Made by a program: the position numbers and the translations under genes
Shown: piece by piece, positions 27,019 to 34,776 of the stretch
Position numbering within the stretch: the stretch's first letter is position 1
How the letters are laid out: every line of letters starts with the position of its first letter
From: UBA9662 sp002729415
GTDB taxonomy: Bacteria > Poribacteria > WGA-4E > UBA9662
Length of the DNA: 64,000 nucleotides
Reading direction: 5' to 3'
Assembly (NCBI GenBank): GCA_002729415.1
Contig: PBXZ01000005.1
Span: 62,001 to 126,000, forward strand
The notes under the pieces: generated by a model
Database searches by the model: none
What the model saw: only the letters and a program-made list of their open reading frames with translations
What the model was told of the DNA's origin: nothing

Positions 27019-27417
27019 ATGATCCGAGAGAAGTTTCNGGNACATTTATCCTTGATTGCTTGTNTTCTTGCAATTGGACTGGTATTGATGTTTCTTTTGT
27101 TTGTTGTTCAGTGGNATTTGATTCAACAGATTTTGGGTTANGCAATTGAACTTATAGAAGCGGAATTAATNCAACAAGCTCCNTCGGGCGTTGGGGCTTC
27201 GGAAATTCAACAAACGTTTCTTAATGTTCAAGNTGCAGTTAAAGGGATTCCATGGAGTGTGATTAATGGTAAGATTAGCTTGAGTAAAGCTAAAACAGCN
27301 GCGGACTATGCGAGAAAATCCAACTCGGATGGNATCTGGACTNCACAGGAGGTTAGCACACTTTTGAANATGACAAACGCAACTGTTGGNATAAAGAGAG
27401 NNGTGGGGAGGAAATGA
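27019..27417 (+). CDS. Small single-pass membrane protein, unknown
   Basis: A 132-residue protein with one transmembrane helix at about residues 14-34 and a cytoplasmic or periplasmic tail of about 90 residues that is mostly helical (ASEIQQTFLNVQxAVKGIPWSVINGKISLSKA). It begins two bases after the stop of the PEP-utilising enzyme and ends in an ATGA overlap with the methyltransferase (start 27414), so the three are probably one transcriptional unit. The N density is high. I do not recognise the family, and no catalytic motif is seen. Confidence 0.6.
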   Translation: MIREKFXXHLSLIACXLAIGLVLMFLLFVVQWXLIQQILGXAIELIEAELXQQAXSGVGASEIQQTFLNVQXAVKGIPWSVINGKISLSKAKTXADYARKSNSDXIWTXQEVSTLLXMTNATVXIKRXVGRK

Positions 27418-28178
27418 GTGATTTAGCAAATCCTTATGAAAAGTTTGCTTATGCATATGACCGTATTATGTACAATGTTGATTATCCTCGTTGGGAGGAA
27501 TATATCAATGACTTATTTCTTCGTAATAATCATCAACCACAGAAAATGTTGGATCTTGCTTGTGGTACAGGGCAATTGACTATGCTTCTCGCCAAACGAG
27601 GTTATGAAATGTGGGGGGTTGATCGAGCTGAAGGAATGTTGAAAATAGCGCGTCAGAAAACGGAACAATTGAATCTAAAAATTGAATTTCAACAAGGCGA
27701 CATGCGTGACTTTGATCTGCCACAGAAATTTGACACGATTGTTTGTACCTATGACAGTATTAATTATATGATTGATGAGCAGGAGTTTGAGACTGCTTGT
27801 CGAAATGTGTCGAATCATCTCGAAATATCTGGGGTTTTTATTTTTGATGTTACAACTGAGCGAAACATTGTCAAGCATTTTCACTCCCAGACTTTTGCCG
27901 AAAATGATCAGGATTATTCCTACATTTGGCAAAATATTTATACCTATGCAGATAAATTATGTCGTACGTCACTTACTTTTTTTATTCGGGAAGGAGATCT
28001 GTTCCGTAGGTTTGAGGAGATGCACATTCAACGGATTTTTGGAGCCAATATTATCAAGAAAATGTTGAATAAAACCGGTTATGAGTTGGTTAGCGTCTAT
28101 GACATGTACACATTTAATAAACCACACCGAAATACTGACCGCATCAATTTTACGGCTAGGAAAGTGCGGGAATTATGA
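27414..28178 (+). CDS. Class I SAM-dependent methyltransferase
   Basis: A 254-residue soluble protein. Motif I is clear at about residues 40-50 (MLDLACGTGQLTMLLAKRG), followed by a motif II-like GVDRAEGMLKIARQK and an acidic post-motif (GDMRDFDLPQKFDTIVCTYDSINYM), which fit small-molecule methyltransferases of the Methyltransf_25/11 kind. The start overlaps the stop of the preceding gene in ATGA. The substrate is unknown. It ends two bases before the convergent beta-lactamase-like gene on the opposite strand. Confidence 0.88.
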   Translation: MSDLANPYEKFAYAYDRIMYNVDYPRWEEYINDLFLRNNHQPQKMLDLACGTGQLTMLLAKRGYEMWGVDRAEGMLKIARQKTEQLNLKIEFQQGDMRDFDLPQKFDTIVCTYDSINYMIDEQEFETACRNVSNHLEISGVFIFDVTTERNIVKHFHSQTFAENDQDYSYIWQNIYTYADKLCRTSLTFFIREGDLFRRFEEMHIQRIFGANIIKKMLNKTGYELVSVYDMYTFNKPHRNTDRINFTARKVREL

Positions 28179-28180
28179 GG

Positions 28181-29209
28181 CTAAAAGTTGTAGAATTTGT
28201 CACGGAATTCAAGGATGCCTGTATTTGAAGCGTCGGGATGTACCCGGTTCGTTAATAAGATTTCATAAGTCTTTTTTTTAAGATTCAACCGAATTGCAGT
28301 GCCAGTAAAGCCTGTGTGGTAAAGAGATTTGTCCTTAAGAACAACCCAGCCAATGCCACGAGGCGAGTTAAGCTCTTTTGTGTATACATTGCTGATTTGG
28401 TTGATGCTGTTTTGGTTAAGGATTTGTCTTCCTCCGTCAATTAGCATTTGACAGAATTTTCCTAGATCCCATGTGGTTGAGAAAAGGCCTGCGTTTCCGG
28501 AAACTCCATTCAAATAATTCGCGTTTTCATCATGTACTTTTCCGATAATTACACCGTCTCGCCAATCATATCTTTGGTATTTGTCTGCTTTTTGACGTTC
28601 AAAGCTGTTTGAGTCCTCAGTCGCAGCACACTGGCTCACTACATTTTCTGGTGGGTTATAAAATGTATTAGTCATTTGCAATGGATCGCAGATCCACTCT
28701 TTTGTTAGTTGATCAAGCTGCATGTCAGCAGTTCTTTCGATTAGAATGCCAAGTAGGATATAGCCGAGACAACTGTAGATAACCTTTTTACCTGTTTCGT
28801 AGGTGAGCTTTATCTGGCCGAGGTACTCGAGTACCTTATCATTTGATGTGACATTTAAGTAGATCGCAGTCCAGGCTGGATAGCCTGACCGATGTGTTAA
28901 TAGATCTAAGATACTGATCCGATTATGTTTTACTTCCGGAAGGTAGTATTGTACTGGTTCGTCAAGATTTACTAGTTTCATCTCAACTAGTTTCATAATT
29001 AGCGTACTTATGACGATTGGTTTTGTAAGCGATGCAAGATCAAAGATTGTATCAGTTTCCATCGGCAGGATCTCTGGTCTAACCATCCGGTTACCGAATG
29101 CTTTGTGGTATAATACGTTGTTATCTTCCACAATAAGGGCAACAGCCCCCGGAAATGTTTTTTTCAGAATTCCATGGTTGATCAGACTTGATATTTGGTG
29201 CTCGTCCAT
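28181..29209 (-). CDS. Serine beta-lactamase/DD-peptidase-like hydrolase (class C type)
   Basis: A 342-residue protein with the SxxK motif at S60-L-T-K63 (DLASLTKPIVIS) and a YxN-like element near residue 145 (VIYSCLGYILLG), in which the usual Asn is Cys. The third motif appears as HTG (SLYHTGFTGTAIRL) at about 300. These are the three active-site elements of class C beta-lactamases, DD-peptidases and esterases. The Asn-to-Cys change in the second motif and the lack of a clear signal peptide suggest an esterase or related hydrolase and not antibiotic resistance. The gene is divergent from the Nnr enzyme, with about 56 bases between the starts. Confidence 0.86.
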   Translation of the reverse strand: MDEHQISSLINHGILKKTFPGAVALIVEDNNVLYHKAFGNRMVRPEILPMETDTIFDLASLTKPIVISTLIMKLVEMKLVNLDEPVQYYLPEVKHNRISILDLLTHRSGYPAWTAIYLNVTSNDKVLEYLGQIKLTYETGKKVIYSCLGYILLGILIERTADMQLDQLTKEWICDPLQMTNTFYNPPENVVSQCAATEDSNSFERQKADKYQRYDWRDGVIIGKVHDENANYLNGVSGNAGLFSTTWDLGKFCQMLIDGGRQILNQNSINQISNVYTKELNSPRGIGWVVLKDKSLYHTGFTGTAIRLNLKKKTYEILLTNRVHPDASNTGILEFRDKFYNF

Positions 29210-29265
29210 GTTGCCTCACTTTTTAAAGTTATACTGATTCTAACAGGGTTTAGGGATTTCATCAA

Positions 29266-30822
29266 ATGAGAATCGTCACAGCTAGCCAAATGAGATCTAT
29301 CGATGAACAGACTATCGAGGCAATTGGTATTCCCGGTATTGTCTTGATGGAAAATGCTAGTCGTGCAGTTGTCCGGTCTATATGCAGTAATTTCCCCGAT
29401 GCAAGCCGAATCGCAATACTAGTTGGAAAGGGGAACAATGGTGGAGATGGGTTGGTTATCGCTAGACATTTGATGATGTCTGATGTTTCAGTAATCGTGT
29501 TCTTGTTTTCCCCTGCAGATTGTTTTCGAGGTGATGCTCAGACGAATTTGTCCATTGTTCAAAACCTTGGGATCCCTATAAGGGAGGTCAATTCGAAGAC
29601 TAATTTGAAACAGATTGAAAAAAGCCTTGCAGAAATGGATTTAGTTGTTGATTCCATTTTTGGAACTGGACTTCGTGGAGGAGTACACGGGCATATTGCT
29701 GAAATTATCAGGTTAGCTAATGAAGCGAGTGTCCCTATACTTGCTGTTGATATTCCTTCTGGTCTGAACGCAGATAACGGTCGAGCGGAAGGTGCATGTG
29801 TTTGTGCTGATATAACTCTCACTATTGGGTTACCNAAACTTGGGTTNCTTACCTATCCCGGTGTAGAAATCGCTGGAAAATTAGAAATCGTTCCTACGTA
29901 CGAAGTTGGATTTCCTGAAAGCATTATCGAAACTCATGATATTGTNCTTAACTGGATACAACACGAGGATGCTGTAAGACTATTACCGGATCGTACCCCG
30001 AATTCTTACAAGACNAGTTATGGTCGTGTTTTTGTCGTGGCCGGATCAATTGGAATGACTGGCGCAGCNACACTCGCAAGNGAGGCTGNCTTGCGTGTAG
30101 GTGCAGGANTAGTAANACTTGGGATTCCTGCTAGNCTTAATCAGGTGCTTGAAATGAAATTNACTGAGGTCATGACTATTCCTCTGCCCGAAACTGANCA
30201 AGGTTCAATAGCCTTAGCTGCTGAATCACNAATTGGGGAATATATTGATCGAAATNAGTCTGTACTGGCAATTGGNCCTGGACTTTCTCAGCACTTTGAA
30301 ACAGNTGAGCTTGTTAATCGTCTNGTTTGTCAACATGATAAGCCTATGGTTATTGATGCGGATGGTTTAAACGCGGTNGCACAGAATTTGGATACGCTCA
30401 AATTTCTGAATACGNAATCGGTCTTNACACCTCANCCTGGTGAAATGTCGCGATTATTGGATGTGCCGGTTTCGGAGATTGAGGCTGATAGGGTAAATAT
30501 NGCCCAACAGTTNGCGCAAGATCATCAATTGGTTCTNGTCCTAAAGGGAGTACCATCCNTTGTTGCTCGATATGATGGNCAGGTGTGGATCAATTCNACG
30601 GGGAATNCCGGAATGGCGACTGCTGGGTCAGGTGANGTGCTGACTGGGGTTATTGCTGGGTTTATTGCTCAAGGCATGGATAGTTTTTCTGCTGCTGTGC
30701 TTGGGGTTTATCTTCATGGCNTTGCTGGTGACTTAGCGTCTGAATCGGTTGGTCAATATGGTATGGTCGCAGGNGATCTTTTGGGNTACCTTCCTATTGC
30801 TATCGAACGGTTGAGAGGATAG
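29266..30822 (+). CDS. nnr: Bifunctional NAD(P)H-hydrate epimerase / ADP-dependent dehydratase
   Basis: A 518-residue fusion that repairs damaged hydrated NAD(P)H. The N-terminal YjeF_N epimerase domain is residues 1-215 (MRIVTASQMRSIDEQTIEAIGIPGIVLMENASRAV; VGKGNNGGDGLVIARHL; GTGLRG). The C-terminal dehydratase domain is residues about 225-515 (TPNSYKxSYGRVFVVAGSIGMTGAATLA, AIGPGLSQ, VIDADGLNA, TPxPGEMSRLL, and the nucleotide-binding TAGSGxVLTGVIAGF). It is of the full length expected for bacterial Nnr. It starts divergently from the beta-lactamase-like gene, and the next gene begins one base after its stop. N in the 3' half are mainly at third codon positions. Confidence 0.96.
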   Translation: MRIVTASQMRSIDEQTIEAIGIPGIVLMENASRAVVRSICSNFPDASRIAILVGKGNNGGDGLVIARHLMMSDVSVIVFLFSPADCFRGDAQTNLSIVQNLGIPIREVNSKTNLKQIEKSLAEMDLVVDSIFGTGLRGGVHGHIAEIIRLANEASVPILAVDIPSGLNADNGRAEGACVCADITLTIGLXKLGXLTYPGVEIAGKLEIVPTYEVGFPESIIETHDIXLNWIQHEDAVRLLPDRTPNSYKXSYGRVFVVAGSIGMTGAXTLAXEAXLRVGAGXVXLGIPAXLNQVLEMKXTEVMTIPLPETXQGSIALAAESXIGEYIDRNXSVLAIXPGLSQHFETXELVNRXVCQHDKPMVIDADGLNAXAQNLDTLKFLNTXSVXTPXPGEMSRLLDVPVSEIEADRVNXAQQXAQDHQLVXVLKGVPSXVARYDXQVWINXTGNXGMATAGSGXVLTGVIAGFIAQGMDSFSAAVLGVYLHGXAGDLASESVGQYGMVAXDLLXYLPIAIERLRG

Positions 30823-30823
30823 G

Positions 30824-31621
30824 ATGGAAANGTTTTGGTACNTGAANCATATNAACATCTACCAGCAGTTGAACGAGATTGAAACCGCTGCCTTNAATCG
30901 CGTTTCTCGGAGTTGGAACATCNACCGCTATGAAGAGGTTCANAGTGGCTTTGATACTGTGTATGTTGTTAAATCAGGAAAAGTAAAACTATNTAAACCC
31001 CCGGAANAAAATGAAACCGNCTTGGTTGAAAAAATGACNGTAGCNACTGTCGAAAAGGGAGAGATTTTTGGCGAAGTCCAAATGGATGATGAGGCTGAAN
31101 ATCAGCTGAAAGTTGANTCACTTGATGTGACTTGTCTACANGTACTATCGCGTTATGAGTTTGAATTACTAATGCGAAAGGATCCAAATCGATGTTTGCA
31201 GATCAGAAAATGGATTAGTTGGCTNAAGATCGAGAACTCAATGGAAAANGTAATNGGNCGTTCTGCCTCGTCACGATTNGCGACNGTATTGTCTTTTTTG
31301 GNATTAGAATATGGCTTNCGTAGACNGAAAAGCACTGAAATCCGGGTTAGACTCTCTCATGAAAATTTGGCGCGGCTGATTGGTATTGATCAACGTTTGT
31401 GCTATGATTTGCTTGAAGAGTTTAAATGGCGTGAAATTATTGAAAGCCGATGGGGACGNATTAATCTGTTAGATCACTGGCAATTGAAGAAGATTGCCTC
31501 AGCTCGGTTGGAAGAGATCGAGCTAACCAAGAAAGAGGAAGAGAGACTTAGAGATGAGGCNGAGCAANTTGAATTCGCTCCGCCCAATGATACTACTCAN
31601 GCTAACACTAGTAGTAATTAG
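30824..31621 (+). CDS. CRP/FNR-family transcriptional regulator
   Basis: A 265-residue protein with a cyclic-nucleotide-binding-like N-terminal domain (about residues 25-120: DTVYVVKSGKVKL, VEKGEIFGEVQMDDEAE) and a C-terminal DNA-binding helix-turn-helix (about 180-215: RLSHENLARLIGIDQRLCYDLLEEFKWREII). A charged C-terminal tail follows. The start is one base after the stop of nnr, so it is almost certainly in the same transcript, though such regulators usually act elsewhere too. The effector-binding arginine and serine are not clearly conserved, so the ligand is unknown. The recognition site is unknown. Confidence 0.82.
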   Translation: MEXFWYXXHXNIYQQLNEIETAAXNRVSRSWNIXRYEEVXSGFDTVYVVKSGKVKLXKPPEXNETXLVEKMXVXTVEKGEIFGEVQMDDEAEXQLKVXSLDVTCLXVLSRYEFELLMRKDPNRCLQIRKWISWXKIENSMEXVXXRSASSRXAXVLSFLXLEYGXRRXKSTEIRVRLSHENLARLIGIDQRLCYDLLEEFKWREIIESRWGXINLLDHWQLKKIASARLEEIELTKKEEERLRDEXEQXEFAPPNDTTXANTSSN

Positions 31622-31822
31622 TCTTNGCTCGACTCNAGGTTACGGTGATTTTACCTGCTACNTCAACATTGGAAATTTTCTGNAAGCTTNTTTAAAAGAC
31701 TAACTTTGTGTTTNNTTCGGCTATGCCAGTGGTTGTCNCTAGATTTATCAGGAGGTTTGATTCTGACACTTAGGTTTGCATCAANGNGAAAAAGNACCTT
31801 CTCANAGTAGGAGNTATTTGAT

Positions 31823-32923
31823 TTATGCAAGCGCTTGATCAAGGTCGCAGATAATNTCGGAGATGGCTTCCAAGCCAACTGACATACGNATTCGATTATG
31901 TCCTCCTTGGCCAATGACNAGCGATTGNGCATCTCCAAGGCTTACCCATGGTTTACATAGCGTNACCTTTTTCAGAAATTGGTGNTGTGTTTCATTATCA
32001 NCTGTTTCAAAATTAATCATTCCTCCAAAACCNTTTGTCATCGTCTTGGCAATTTTATGTCCTTGACTCGANGGTAATCCTGGGTATGTTANTTGTTTGA
32101 TTTTTGGATGTAATTCCAAGAATTCAGCTACNGATTGAGCNTTTGANCAATGTAACTTCATGCGAACGGGTAGCGTTTTGATTCCTCGTAGAAGTAGAAA
32201 GGCGTTCTGTGGACTTAGNATTCCACCATAAGCNTTTCGTATATGATCTATCTGATGTCCCATTTCTTCCGTTTTACTGACAATAATTCCTGCGAGGGTG
32301 TCGCCATGNCCGCACANGTATTTCGTTGCGCTATGTAAGACAATGTCAGCACCCATNTCNAGGGGGCGTAAGAGATATGGAGTNAGGAAAGTATTATCNA
32401 CCACAACAATCCCACCTGCAGCTTTACCAATTTCAATCGCTGATTTCACGTCAATGACATCAAGTGTNGGATTAGCAAAAGGTTCAAAGTAAATAACGTC
32501 AGTCTTTTTCTTGACNGCNTTTCTAAGTTGGTCAAGATCTGTCATATCNACGTAGNCAACTTCTACACCAAATTTAGCAAGATAGGTATTTAAAATTTCT
32601 TTAGTCCAAACATAGANGGTGTGGTGACAAACGATCCGGCTGCCTGATTNTAACAANTTTGTAAGTACTTGGCTAATGGCTGATGTCCCGCTGGCAGTTG
32701 CGGTTCCCCAAGACCCTTGGGCAAGGGTTTTAACGCGAGTCTCAAAAGCATCTATGGTAGGGTTCCCTGANCTGAGGTATTGTCCATCGACAGTCGCCGC
32801 TTGGTAAATTGGTATCGCCGACATGTTCTCGAACTCCCCTGCGTGTATTGCGTCCGTAGAAAATTCGCGGTTAAAAGGTGAATCATAGGTGGTTTTCGAC
32901 TGTTTGCTTTGTTCTTTCATCAT
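31823..32923 (-). CDS. Cys/Met metabolism PLP-dependent enzyme (cystathionine synthase/lyase type)
   Basis: A 366-residue protein of the trans-sulfuration family (MetB, CTH, methionine gamma-lyase). Visible features are IYQAATVDGQYL near the N-terminus, FETRVKTLAQG (about 60-70), IYFEPFANxTLDVID (about 144-158) and the PLP-lysine segment HSATKYxCxHGDTLAG, with K201 as the Schiff-base lysine. The C-terminal part (LLLRGIKTLPVRMKLHxSxA) is also typical. Whether it makes or breaks cystathionine, or acts on methionine, cannot be decided by eye. The gene is divergent from crcB. Confidence 0.9.
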   Translation of the reverse strand: MMKEQSKQSKTTYDSPFNREFSTDAIHAGEFENMSAIPIYQAATVDGQYLXSGNPTIDAFETRVKTLAQGSWGTATASGTSAISQVLTXLLXSGSRIVCHHTXYVWTKEILNTYLAKFGVEVXYXDMTDLDQLRXXVKKKTDVIYFEPFANXTLDVIDVKSAIEIGKAAGGIVVXDNTFXTPYLLRPXXMGADIVLHSATKYXCXHGDTLAGIIVSKTEEMGHQIDHIRXAYGGXLSPQNAFLLLRGIKTLPVRMKLHXSXAQXVAEFLELHPKIKQXTYPGLXSSQGHKIAKTMTXGFGGMINFETXDNETXHQFLKKXTLCKPWVSLGDXQSXVIGQGGHNRXRMSVGLEAISXIICDLDQALA

Positions 32924-32984
32924 CNTTTCCTTTATGCTANAATCCTTGTGGAAANATAGGNTTGGCTACGNNTTCGAGATTTGA

Positions 32985-33380
32985 ATGGTTCTAAAGAAGA
33001 TTCTCCTTATTGCAATTGGAGGAAGTCTTGGTGCAAATGCNCGGTATTGGCTTGGCGTTTTAGNCAAACACTATCTGGGNGATGAATTTCCTTATGCAAC
33101 TTTTATTGTTAATATCACTGGTTCTTTTCTGCTTGGTATGTTTTTGACTTTGATTAGCACGCGNTACTTGAGTACNAACCAAGGTTATCAATGGGCAATA
33201 TCAATTGGTTTTCTGGGGTCTTACACAACNTTTTCTACGTTTGAGTATGAAACCATGATGTTGGCTGAGACTGGGAANTACTTAGGNGCGTTGATGAATN
33301 CTGGGTTAAGTATATTCGTTGGANTAATTGCAGTTTGGCTGGGAGTACGGATTTTNTCTATTCTGTNATGTTTGAANTAA
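32985..33380 (+). CDS. crcB: Fluoride channel CrcB/Fluc
   Basis: A 131-residue membrane protein with four hydrophobic helices, of the Fluc family that exports fluoride. Diagnostic segments are IAIGGSLGANxRYWLG (about residues 9-24), FIVNITGSFLLGMFLTL (about 40-56, with the conserved Asn) and GFLGSYTTFSTFEYE (about 74-88), in which the family normally has GFLGGYTTFSTF. The C-terminus has the usual final helix. Upstream I looked for the fluoride-responsive crcB RNA motif and did not see it. The 3' end overlaps the stop of the minus-strand repeat gene by about 20 bases. Confidence 0.95.
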   Translation: MVLKKILLIAIGGSLGANXRYWLGVLXKHYLXDEFPYATFIVNITGSFLLGMFLTLISTXYLSXNQGYQWAISIGFLGSYTXFSTFEYETMMLAETGXYLXALMNXGLSIFVGXIAVWLGVRIXSILXCLX

Positions 33381-34776
33381 GTAGAATGAGNTCTGCGTAG
33401 ATGTCAATATCGTACGAATCNCCATTACGACCATCACTCCAAGCAATAAGNGCTATATTGTCAGTCATAATAGCATCTGGTGTCATCTGTCCNCCGTCAG
33501 CAAGACAGATTGGCATTCCATTTAGTGCCCAAAGTGACCTNCCATTTTTATCTATTCGTTGAGCATAGATTGCAGATGTTGCTTTGTTNCCATAATCACC
33601 ACGATAATCGAGCCAGTATATAATTGTGCCATCTGATTTATCTCGAATTAGCTTNGGTTGCCGCTGTTCACCTTCCGCNATACAAATTGGNAGACCNTTT
33701 AGTNCCCACATNGGTTCCCCATCACCATTGATCCACTGTGCGTAAATATCAGAAAAGACGTCCCGATCATCCCACCAAGTGATGACGATACCACCAATNC
33801 CATGNTTAACGTGNGTGATNAATGGTTGTTGTTGATTTTCCATTTGATCGCAAATAACAATNCCATCAGGGTTCCANAGCCGTTGACCANTAGCGTTTAT
33901 TCGTTGNGCATAGAGATCCGACGTAGTGAAAATGGCCGGATCGTTGCGNTAATCTGACCANACTANGAAGGCTCCANTAGATCCATCGGAAATTACNNAT
34001 GGNCCTCCTTGGTTNCCATTTGCTTCACAAACAGTAAGACCACGCTCCGGCCATAGTTTTCNNCCGTCCGCACTAATTCGTTGNGAGAAAACTCTCCATT
34101 CTGGTGTACTGATATCCCACCAAGCAAAAATTGCACCGCCTGTTTGNTCGGTTGTCAGNGAAGGATCGTATTGATCCCCTNNGCCATCATAGACAGCAAC
34201 GCCGTCTNTGCTCCAAATNGCTTCGCCTTTTCCATTAANCCGTTGAGCAAAAAGATCCTGTCTATTATTTCGCCAATCCTCCCATACTACAATCACTCCA
34301 TCTTCCCCATCTGCTATGGCCTTAGGNTCGTNTTGGCTNGCCAAATTCTGACAAATNGGGATGCCATTTTTCTCCCATAATTCTGTGCCGTTTATGTCGA
34401 TTCGCTGGGCATAGAGATCTGGGTTCCCATTGCGTGAATCNCGCCAGACAATAATTGTACCATTGTTGTCTGAGANTGGTATGAGAATTGGCCATCCTTG
34501 CGATCCAGGCAGTTGACAAATAGCGATTCCGTCTTNTTTCCATAAGATTTTGCCTTTTGCATCAATTCGCTGAATGAAAANGTCGCGATTTCCGTTTCGT
34601 GCNTCCATCCAAGCGATGATGGCNCCTCTATNGCCNTCACTGACTATATCAGGAAAAAGCTGTTCATTNGGNGCTGTGCAAATAGGNAGGTTNGAGTGTT
34701 GTGCAGTACTCCNTCCTCCGGATAAGAATAACATAGTAANCAACCATAATAGNGTNTGGATAGGTATTCTATTCAT
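33358..34776 (-). CDS. Secreted repeat protein (probable beta-propeller) overlapping the dehydratase gene
   Basis: A 472-residue protein with an N-terminal signal peptide (about residues 1-24) and roughly eight repeats of about 50-58 residues. Each contains an AQRIDxxGxxLWxxxGxxIC unit followed by a QxxPxxIxDGxGGxIxxWxDxRNxxxDIYAQRI strand set. The repeat pattern suggests an eight-bladed or similar propeller and an extracytoplasmic location. The start (34776) lies eight bases inside the 3' end of the dehydratase gene on the same strand, so the two are probably translated together. A substrate or ligand cannot be inferred. N are frequent but frame-neutral. Confidence 0.72.
   Translation of the reverse strand: MNRIPIXXLLWLXTMLFLSGGXSTAQHXNXPICTXXNEQLFPDIVSXGXRXAIIAWMXARNGNRDXFIQRIDAKGKILWKXDGIAICQLPGSQGWPILIPXSDNNGTIIVWXDSRNGNPDLYAQRIDINGTELWEKNGIXICQNLXSQXXPKAIADGEDGVIVVWEDWRNNRQDLFAQRXNGKGEXIWSXDGVAVYDGXGDQYDPXLTTXQTGGAIFAWWDISTPEWRVFXQRISADXXKLWPERGLTVCEANXNQGXPXVISDGSXGAFXXWSDXRNDPAIFTTSDLYXQRINAXGQRXWNPDXIVICDQMENQQQPXIXHVXHXIGGIVITWWDDRDVFSDIYAQWINGDGEXMWXLXGXPICXAEGEQRQXKLIRDKSDGTIIYWLDYRGDYXNKATSAIYAQRIDKNXRSLWALNGMPICLADXGQMTPDAIMTDNIXLIAWSDGRNXDSYDIDIYAXLILLXSNXTE

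Noticed and set aside
32924..32984. Fluoride riboswitch upstream of crcB
   Set aside because: The 60-base leader is too short and shows no GGNGATGG-type conserved core. The gene is identified by its protein only.
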